Below are positions 1 through 4,846 of a stretch of 12,706 nucleotides of DNA, piece by piece. Position 1 is the first letter of the stretch. Each line of letters opens with the position of its first letter. Made by a program: the position numbers and the translations under genes. The notes below the pieces were generated by a model. The model was given only the letters and a program-made list of their open reading frames with translations, was not told the origin of the DNA and did not search any database. The stretch is from Coleofasciculus sp. S288 (GTDB lineage: Bacteria > Cyanobacteriota > Cyanobacteriia > Cyanobacteriales > Coleofasciculaceae). The DNA lies in the NCBI GenBank assembly GCA_020216575.1, contig JAIUYC010000016.1:1-12706 (forward strand). Reading direction: 5' to 3'.

Positions 1-159
1 GAGTACAGCCGCCGCACTTACAACATCCTTCTGCGTTACAATCCCGTCCAGCAACTCGGTTCTCTCAGCTTCCGAATTAACGATTTCAATTGGACAGGTA
101 GCCCAGGACTCTTCGACCGTTCTGAAGTGCGTCCTGTCTTTCAGGGAGTTAGTCAGTGA
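1..159 (+). CDS. C-terminal fragment of a probable outer-membrane beta-barrel protein
   Basis: Open from the window edge in frame 1 to a TGA at 157-159, giving the last 52 residues of a protein whose start lies outside the window. The tail alternates polar and hydrophobic or aromatic residues (YNILLRYNPV, GSLSFRINDFNW) like terminal strands of an outer-membrane beta-barrel. The wording recalls C-termini of cyanobacterial DUF3769 / LptD-like proteins, but that comes from memory of the family and cannot be confirmed on 52 residues. The last residues (EVRPVFQGVSQ) form a polar extension rather than ending on the aromatic residue typical of many barrels. It converges on the minus-strand PEP-CTERM gene. 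No convincing plus-strand terminator follows it. Confidence 0.6.
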   Translation, partial: EYSRRTYNILLRYNPVQQLGSLSFRINDFNWTGSPGLFDRSEVRPVFQGVSQ

Positions 160-270
160 AGACACTGCGCCTGAAAGTCAATAAAGCATGAGATTAGAGC
201 CAGTTCAAAATCGTTTGAGCAAAGCGGCAATTGGAGAGCCATCAAGCGTAACAGCATCAAGGATGAAAAC

Positions 271-297
271 CCATCAACTAAACGCAGCAGTTGATGG
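271..297 (-). terminator. Probable rho-independent terminator of the PEP-CTERM gene
   Basis: A perfect 9-bp inverted repeat (CCATCAACT at 271-279, AGTTGATGG at 289-297) with a 9-nt loop begins 8 nt downstream of the minus-strand stop at 305. Read on the minus strand the stem is followed by GTTTTC, a short T-run. On the plus strand no T-run follows, so it fits the minus-strand gene best. Confidence 0.6.
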
Positions 298-304
298 AGC
301 AAAC

Positions 305-1612
305 CTATATTTTGGCTCTAGCTTCCTGTTGCTGTTTGCGCTTTAGTAGGAAACCAACACCGAAAACACCGAAGGTTAATAGACCCATTACAGAAGTAGG
401 TTCGGGAACAGCTTCAACTTGGAAACTGACCTGTTGTTGATTAAAACCAGCCAGGTTAAACGTTCTGTCGTAGACTTCAAAAGAAGTATCAACAATGTCT
501 ACACTATCTTCAAAAAGGGTCACAGAGAAATCAGGAATTATAGGGATTTCGAGTCCGAATTGACCAGCAAGTAAGTCTAGACCGAGATCGAGACCCAGAT
601 TAGTGCTGTTACTGAAGAGGGCATTGAAATCAATCAAGGCATCAATATCAAGGAATTTTCCAACAGTATTAGGAAATGTGAGGGTTATATCATCCCCAAC
701 GTTGAAAGGAATTGAAGTTCCATCCTCTAGGAGAAGCAAGGCTGGTAAGATACCAGTTAAATAAAATTGTTGAAGTATAGATAGAGCAGCAGTAGCCTCT
801 ACATCCAAAAGGTTGTAGTTAACGCCAAGATCACCAAAAATGCCCAGATCGATTGATTCATCACCCTCAAGCGGTGGTAGCCCAAATAAACTAGTGGCAA
901 TAAAATCTAAATCAAGAGCCCCATCGAGAAATGTGTCTTCTCCTGAGGAGATTAATTCATTTGAACCAGAAACAGTTCCCATCGTGTCTACATTGGGAAA
1001 ACTTACACTAAGACTTCCGAGGGGACCATTTAGGTCAAAATCCAAAGTCTCGCTATCAAAACTGACTAAATTTGTGCTTTCATTGATGTCGAAGCTAAAA
1101 TCAAGGAAGTCTACAGGTTCAAGATCTAGAGCAGCTGCTAACTCAAAAATTAAATCTAGTGCGTATGATGCGCTAGGGCTGGAAGTAGTGAAAGTAGCGC
1201 CACTGCCAAACGAGAAACCTGTTTGAATAGTGAATGGTTCGCCTCTGTTGACTGGTTCATCTGGTATAACCACGGATAAGTCAACTGGAATAAATGCATT
1301 GACAGTACCTCCGTCTAGATTCAAGGTGCTTTGAAGACCTATTCGTCCACTTGTACTAGCTTCGATACCTACATCAATTTCATCGAATATGAGGGGAATG
1401 GTAAAACTCTCATCCACCGATTTATTAAATTCAAGTCCAAGGAACCTGTCATCATTAAAACTAAATGCATTACCGGTATCCCAGATACTTTGATCGGATG
1501 TTTCAAACTGCAAATCAAAATTGAGAGTCGTGGCATGTACAGTAGCGGACAGGCTAAGAGCAGTAGCCATAGCCATAGCTGCTACGGTTACAGGTTTATG
1601 AAAAATTTTCAT
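305..1612 (-). CDS. PEP-CTERM sorting-domain secreted protein
   Basis: 435 residues. An N-terminal signal peptide (basic MKIFHKP, hydrophobic core rich in Ala/Met/Leu, likely cleavage after VHA near residue 27) and a C-terminal PEP-CTERM signal (VPEP at 402-405, hydrophobic helix to about 423, then KRK) are both visible. Known of this class: such proteins are exported by Sec and processed at the PEP motif by an exosortase-type transpeptidase, ending at the cell surface or in exopolysaccharide. No exosortase gene is in this window. The body has no cysteine, is acidic and rich in Asp, Leu, Phe, Ser and Thr, and reads as repeated beta strands (LDFDLNGPLGSLSVSF, LDFIATSLFGLPPL), suggesting an all-beta domain; I recognise no enzyme motif. 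The start is supported by GAGG 9 nt upstream. The function beyond surface localisation is unknown. Confidence 0.9.
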   Translation of the reverse strand: MKIFHKPVTVAAMAMATALSLSATVHATTLNFDLQFETSDQSIWDTGNAFSFNDDRFLGLEFNKSVDESFTIPLIFDEIDVGIEASTSGRIGLQSTLNLDGGTVNAFIPVDLSVVIPDEPVNRGEPFTIQTGFSFGSGATFTTSSPSASYALDLIFELAAALDLEPVDFLDFSFDINESTNLVSFDSETLDFDLNGPLGSLSVSFPNVDTMGTVSGSNELISSGEDTFLDGALDLDFIATSLFGLPPLEGDESIDLGIFGDLGVNYNLLDVEATAALSILQQFYLTGILPALLLLEDGTSIPFNVGDDITLTFPNTVGKFLDIDALIDFNALFSNSTNLGLDLGLDLLAGQFGLEIPIIPDFSVTLFEDSVDIVDTSFEVYDRTFNLAGFNQQQVSFQVEAVPEPTSVMGLLTFGVFGVGFLLKRKQQQEARAKI

Positions 1613-1615
1613 CTA

Positions 1616-1631
1616 CTTAGTCCTCACTAAG
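1616..1631 (-). promoter_or_regulatory. Ribosome binding site in the loop of a small hairpin
   Basis: On the minus strand the Shine-Dalgarno GAGG of the PEP-CTERM gene sits exactly in the 4-nt loop of a perfect 6-bp stem (CTTAGT / ACTAAG). The start codon follows at 1612. This would present the SD in a loop rather than hide it. The stem is short and may be chance. Confidence 0.4.
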
Positions 1632-1693
1632 GTTAGAAAGTTTCATTGAAATAGGATAGTTAAGGTTGGATGAGGTAGAGGGAGTTAACCTCA

Positions 1694-1810
1694 TCAACTT
1701 CGGCGAGAATCGCCACCGAAGATTACATCGTCACCATCAAGCCCAGCTATGCTGTAATCTTCATGTGTATCCTGAAAAAAATCAGCTTCATAAGTACCAA
1801 TAAGACTCAT
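1694..1810 (-). CDS. 38-aa ORF with a single RTX-like Gly/Asp motif
   Basis: Too short for usual gene callers. ATG at 1810, TGA at 1694-1696, preceded by a good GAGG 9 nt upstream of the start (AGATGAGGTAAATACTG then ATG). The product begins MSLIGTYEADFF and contains GLDGDDVIFGGD (residues 23-34), matching the Gly/Asp-rich nonapeptide of hemolysin-type (RTX) calcium-binding repeats; it ends SRRS. One repeat alone could not form the calcium beta-roll, so this is either the 5' remnant of a lost RTX-type gene or a genuine micro-protein. It lies 81 nt upstream of the PEP-CTERM start on the same strand and might be co-transcribed with it. The motif and the ribosome site are seen; the function is not known. 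Confidence 0.5.
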   Translation of the reverse strand: MSLIGTYEADFFQDTHEDYSIAGLDGDDVIFGGDSRRS

Positions 1811-1874
1811 CAGTATTTACCTCATCTTTTCTTTAAAAAAATTGCGAACATTTCCCTGCGCTTAGTTAGGTGCA

Positions 1875-1880
1875 AGTATA
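1875..1880 (-). promoter_or_regulatory. Candidate -10 element for the minus-strand RTX-like ORF and PEP-CTERM gene
   Basis: TATACT on the minus strand, 64 nt upstream of the 38-codon ORF start. No good -35 hexamer is seen at the usual spacing, so the assignment is weak. Confidence 0.25.
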
Positions 1881-1886
1881 TAAACT

Positions 1887-1928
1887 AAAAATGACTATAA
1901 CTAAATTTATATCAATCAAGTCATTTTT
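1887..1928. repeat. 10-bp perfect inverted repeat, AT-rich
   Basis: AAAAATGACT (1887-1896) and AGTCATTTTT (1919-1928) are perfectly complementary across a 22-nt AT-rich spacer. It lies just upstream of the candidate -10 of the minus-strand genes, so it could be an operator or a cruciform-forming element. A terminator role is also possible given the T-run on either strand. Confidence 0.4.
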
Positions 1929-2165
1929 TACTTATTTAGCATTACCTAATGATCAGCGTTGCGAAATCAACACTATCAGAGACGAGAAATCAAATATTAG
2001 CTACATCGCTTTTCTTCAGGAAGCCTACAGTTTCTAACATGTCAACTGCCCAATGTTAATATCATAAATTTAAAAAATATCTCAAGTATTATGCAACTTT
2101 CATGCAACCTGCAAATCATATAGCAACCTACGGATTTAATAAGCAAAGCTCAAACTTTTACAGGC

Positions 2166-2196
2166 TAATAGTTTGACTTAATTAGCCAAACTATTA
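2166..2196. repeat. 10-bp perfect inverted repeat
   Basis: TAATAGTTTG (2166-2175) and CAAACTATTA (2187-2196) form a perfect 10-bp stem with an 11-nt loop in non-coding DNA. It is too A/T-rich to be a typical terminator; its role is unknown. Confidence 0.45.
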
Positions 2197-2224
2197 TTCA
2201 TATTAATTTAACAAAATGATAGTG

Positions 2225-2247
2225 TTTGCTCATTCTTTGTGAGCAAA
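2225..2247. repeat. 8-bp perfect inverted repeat
   Basis: TTTGCTCA (2225-2232) and TGAGCAAA (2240-2247) with a 7-nt loop, 29 bp after the preceding stem. It is non-coding and has no flanking gene close enough to assign it to. Confidence 0.4.
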
Positions 2248-2272
2248 GATTAAGAAGATTCTAAATTTATAG

Positions 2273-2293
2273 CAGAAGGCAGAAGGCAGAAGG
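2273..2293. repeat. Heptamer tandem repeat (CAGAAGG)x3
   Basis: Three exact tandem copies of CAGAAGG. The 7-bp period is that of the STRR repeats common in non-coding DNA of filamentous cyanobacteria. Confidence 0.85.
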
Positions 2294-2300
2294 GAAAAGA

Positions 2301-2510
2301 TTGAGTGGTCAAGGTTTCAGGATTTGGCTGTGTCCTATCGTCTTGGCGACTGCTATATTAGGAACAAAAGAAAGTAGAGTAAGGATTGAAATAGCGATTA
2401 GCTCTTACCTTGGCTCTGTAGCTTTCATGACCCGCCAAGAAGAGCATTCGACGCAAGCATTCAAATCATCTCCTACTCACTACTAACTACTACCCACTGA
2501 CCCCCAACTC
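2301..2510. other. Repeat-rich intergenic DNA downstream of the 703-aa gene
   Basis: An open frame of 61 codons exists on the plus strand but its content is repeat DNA. It contains a dispersed element (2331-2357) with a second copy near 8323 and a degenerate heptamer tract (about 2478-2524). No terminator-like stem with a T-run is seen for the minus-strand gene ending at 2511. Confidence 0.6.
2331..2357 (+). repeat. Dispersed repeat, copy 1
   Basis: TGTCCTATCGTCTTGGCGAC and the following TGCTATA match the segment at 8323-8350 with a single 1-nt indel and a handful of substitutions. Both copies are intergenic and in the same orientation. Confidence 0.6.
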
Positions 2511-2524
2511 CTAACTCCTAGTTA
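2478..2524. repeat. Degenerate heptamer tract running into the 703-aa gene's stop codon
   Basis: A run of ACT-rich, roughly 7-bp units ending with CCAACTC and CTAACTC covers the 3' end of the minus-strand gene. The TAG at 2511-2513 and the last codons lie within it. Confidence 0.55.
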
Positions 2525-4622
2525 GCCATCGCCAGACTTTCACCACTAGCTCCTCGATCCACAGCATGGTAAGGTCTAGCCACGCTAGTATTTGCTCTAA
2601 CGGGTGCTTGACGTATCCAACTGGGCTTGCCTCAGTTTCAATCCAGTCCGGTGCTGGATCGAGATGGGCATCTGAGGAAGGGGCAGATGGGTTGGTAATA
2701 GCTGCGGTTGTTGTAGTACCAAGCGATTTGTTGGTGTTAGGAGAACTGACGAGTTTTGAAGAGGGGGTTTGGCGTTTTGTGGCGGTAGTTTCTCCTTGTC
2801 TTTTATGAAATTGTAGGGTCAATTCTCCTGTTTTACTAGAAGTCTGAGCAATTGGGTTGCTAAATAAATCATCCCAGCTTAACCAGGGATCGGCTTCAAT
2901 ATCATCTGCCAAATCCGAATGAGTTGAGGTAACTGGAGGCAGGGATGCAGAATCGTGTCCTGAGATTTGATGGAACGTCCCTTGAGGATCAGCCGAGATG
3001 GCTGATTGTTCCTGAGAACCTGTCGAAGGTAAGTTTGAGGAACTTCTGCCGAAAAAGTAGTTAATTGCAGCGTGAATTAAGGCTTGAATCCGAAATGAAT
3101 TGGCTTGAGACGCCTTTGTTACAGGTGAGGTGCTTGTGGTATCTGCGAATTGTGGAGTCAGATTGGCAGTCGTTCCAACTGACGTTGGAGGGTGTTCGGA
3201 AAGCTTGCCTGGAGATGGTTTGAAGCTCAAGTAACGCTTAAAGACACCCCAAACGGAATTTCCTGGCATTGCAGGTATCTTACTGTTAAGCGCTTCAGGT
3301 AATTGGGTTTGAGATTCTGAATTTTTCCCGTTTACTAGAGGAGGCAAAGAAGTAGAATTAAGCCCTGCTAACTGATGTGGATGGGCTGTTTCTTGGGGGT
3401 TAGCTGGAATTGTCAGTTGCTCTGGGGAATCGATGCCGGGCAGATTTGAGGCGTGTCTGCCGAAAAAGTAGTTAATTGCGGCGTAGATTAAAGCTTGAAT
3501 CCTAAATGGATTAGTCTGAGATGTCTCTAGAGAGTCACCAGGGCGTCCGGGAGTAACGAAGGGTGGTTGTAGGTGTTGGCGCAGTTTCTGAGTGCGATCG
3601 CGCAGTGCCTGTGTGGCACGCTCATACAATACAATCGCTCCTTCCGTCCCCGGTACTAACTGGTGTGATTCTAGTTCAGCAGCCGTATGATCAAGAAGAT
3701 CCAACACTCCTTGTAACGGGTTTGAAGGTTGAAGAGTGGTAGGTTGATAGGTTAGCAGGTTGTTTTGTATATTCCAACTGTCTAACGTTCCACCATTCAT
3801 CGGTTTGTGATGGACAAGGGTACATTCTTGGAAGAGATTCGCGGCAATCGCCACTGGACTGGTTTGTACCCACGCCATTACCTGCCAAAAAAGCCTCACT
3901 GGGAGAAAAACACGGGGTCGATCCAGATTAGCAAGCCGATGCGGAACAACCTGACGTTCTGACACTTGCACGAGTCGTCGCTGATGCAGGAAATCAGACA
4001 CTTCCCAGATGATTCTTGCTGATAGTTTTTGCTGCTGCTCTGGCGTCAAAATATCCAGGACTTGATTTTGAACTGTAACCAGTACAAGAGTTCGCGTTGT
4101 CAACAGCGTAGCTACTCCCCGAACCAAACAATGCTCATGACTCAACTCTTGCTCTGTTTGGTTTAGATGGAGTGGAGTTTCAGAGGGTGGGTTAGCGGGT
4201 TGAAGGTTTGTTTGGGTTGCAGGTAGACAGCTTGGCAGGTTGTTTTGAACGTTCCAACCTTCCAACTTTTCAACATTCAACTGTTCTTTCAAGCTTGCAA
4301 TCGGCAACTCTAAGATACTGACGTCCTCTAGTACTCGTTGAATAGGAGTATCAACGGTTGGAGCTGTTTCTTGCGGTTGAGAGTGAGAGAATGCTTTTAA
4401 TGGAGTGCTTCCAGTTTGTGCTGCTGATGAGAGTTGACGCCCTGCGGATAGACCGGCTTGGACTAGAAGGTAAACCGGATACAGCAGAATTTGTGTTCCC
4501 CAGGTGGCTGCGACTTTGATGTGTCGTACTGTGCGATTGAATTGATCGGTCAACCGGATCGATTGCCGATTCAGAAAATTGAACAATCGACTTTGGTAGC
4601 GACCAGTGGAAGCAGGGGACAT
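2511..4622 (-). CDS. Conserved cyanobacterial protein of unknown function, with internal duplications
   Basis: 703 residues, starting at the ATG at 4622. I recognise the type only as a large conserved hypothetical of cyanobacteria. The N-terminus is basic and amphipathic (SRLFNFLNRQ, TVRHIKVAATWG) with one short hydrophobic stretch, TQILLYPVYLLVQAGL (43-58), that may be peripheral or single-pass membrane. Residues 165-270 form a folded-looking region (VRGVATLLTTRTLVLVTVQN). Then come a low-complexity Pro/Ser/Thr/Gln linker and two copies of a module of about 60 residues (371-430 and 508-564, each with FRIQALI-x-AAINYFFGR). Conserved-looking ends are DPWLSWDDLFSNP (578-590) and a C-terminal GYVKHPLEQILAWLD...LWIEELVVKVWRWL helix pair (669-700). 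Residues 115-150 and 277-306 are translated heptamer-type repeat DNA. No catalytic motif is visible. It is divergent from the mannosidase; no functional link is evident. Confidence 0.8.
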   Translation of the reverse strand: MSPASTGRYQSRLFNFLNRQSIRLTDQFNRTVRHIKVAATWGTQILLYPVYLLVQAGLSAGRQLSSAAQTGSTPLKAFSHSQPQETAPTVDTPIQRVLEDVSILELPIASLKEQLNVEKLEGWNVQNNLPSCLPATQTNLQPANPPSETPLHLNQTEQELSHEHCLVRGVATLLTTRTLVLVTVQNQVLDILTPEQQQKLSARIIWEVSDFLHQRRLVQVSERQVVPHRLANLDRPRVFLPVRLFWQVMAWVQTSPVAIAANLFQECTLVHHKPMNGGTLDSWNIQNNLLTYQPTTLQPSNPLQGVLDLLDHTAAELESHQLVPGTEGAIVLYERATQALRDRTQKLRQHLQPPFVTPGRPGDSLETSQTNPFRIQALIYAAINYFFGRHASNLPGIDSPEQLTIPANPQETAHPHQLAGLNSTSLPPLVNGKNSESQTQLPEALNSKIPAMPGNSVWGVFKRYLSFKPSPGKLSEHPPTSVGTTANLTPQFADTTSTSPVTKASQANSFRIQALIHAAINYFFGRSSSNLPSTGSQEQSAISADPQGTFHQISGHDSASLPPVTSTHSDLADDIEADPWLSWDDLFSNPIAQTSSKTGELTLQFHKRQGETTATKRQTPSSKLVSSPNTNKSLGTTTTAAITNPSAPSSDAHLDPAPDWIETEASPVGYVKHPLEQILAWLDLTMLWIEELVVKVWRWLTRS
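2928..3101 (-). repeat. Internal module copy 2 (residues 508-565)
   Basis: Encodes NSFRIQALIHAAINYFFGR and a Ser/Pro-rich tail ending SASLPPV. It matches the copy at 3327-3512 along its length with only small gaps, and the DNA is also visibly similar, so this is a fairly recent intragenic duplication. Confidence 0.85.
3327..3512 (-). repeat. Internal module copy 1 (residues 371-432)
   Basis: Encodes NPFRIQALIYAAINYFFGR and a Ser/Pro-rich tail ending STSLPPL. It is the partner of the copy at 2928-3101, with about 137 residues between corresponding points. Confidence 0.85.
3705..3794 (-). repeat. In-frame STRR-like repeat DNA in the 703-aa gene (residues 277-306)
   Basis: On the coding strand this reads as AACCT/CAACC-rich heptamer-type sequence and encodes LDSWNIQNNLLTYQPTTLQP. 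It is related at both DNA and protein level to 4173-4280 (WNVQNNL / WNIQNNL; shared CAAAACAACCTGC), so the same repeat class occurs twice in the same reading frame. Confidence 0.65.
4173..4280 (-). repeat. In-frame STRR-like repeat DNA in the 703-aa gene (residues 115-150)
   Basis: The coding strand contains GTTGAATGTTGAAAAGTTGG and later AAACCTTCAACCC, typical heptamer-type intergenic repeat sequence of cyanobacteria, here translated as LEGWNVQNNLPSCLPATQTN. It is the homologue of 3705-3794. Confidence 0.65.
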
Positions 4623-4647
4623 GGTTGTAAGTTACCCAGGGAGCGAT

Positions 4648-4663
4648 TAACCGATAGCGGTTA
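4648..4663. promoter_or_regulatory. Short palindrome in the divergent promoter region
   Basis: TAACCG-ATAG-CGGTTA, a perfect 16-bp palindrome 26-41 nt upstream of the 703-aa gene start. It could be an operator or a 5'-UTR hairpin for that gene. The rest of the 224-bp divergent gap holds one HIP1 site (4700-4707) and no clear sigma-70 promoter. Confidence 0.3.
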
Positions 4664-4846
4664 GTTTCAGTTCTTTAATAATTATGCGCTTTGCCTGTTG
4701 CGATCGCGTTGCTGAAGTCCGCTCAATCTCAATCTGCGACAACCACTCAGCCAGCGCCAGTGCAGAGGCGCAGCGTCACAACCCAAGAACTAACAGCTAA
4801 AACTCAAAATTTGATTTATAGTGAATGCCCCAATCTTATCTGAAAG

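Larger units (their letters stand above)
1811..2300. other. AT-rich intergenic DNA with stem-loops
   Basis: No convincing gene. It contains three separate perfect inverted repeats (1887-1928, 2166-2196, 2225-2247) and a heptamer tract (2273-2293). It separates two minus-strand transcription units, so it probably holds the promoter of the 1694-1810 / 305-1612 unit. Confidence 0.6.

Noticed and set aside
840..1226. 128-codon plus-strand ORF opposite the PEP-CTERM gene
   Set aside because: Antisense shadow; Ser/Lys/Arg-rich composition is what the acidic, beta-rich gene gives when read in reverse.
1891..2037. 48-codon plus-strand ORF (MTITKFISIKSF...)
   Set aside because: No Shine-Dalgarno sequence, AT-rich composition, and it overlaps an inverted repeat and the probable promoter of the opposite-strand genes.
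2273..2293. CRISPR-like reading of the tandem repeats
   Set aside because: Units are 7 bp and directly adjacent with no spacers; there are no cas genes in the window.
2301..2486. 61-codon plus-strand ORF between the AT-rich gap and the 703-aa gene
   Set aside because: It is composed of dispersed repeat and heptamer DNA, starts at TTG without a ribosome site, and the product resembles nothing.
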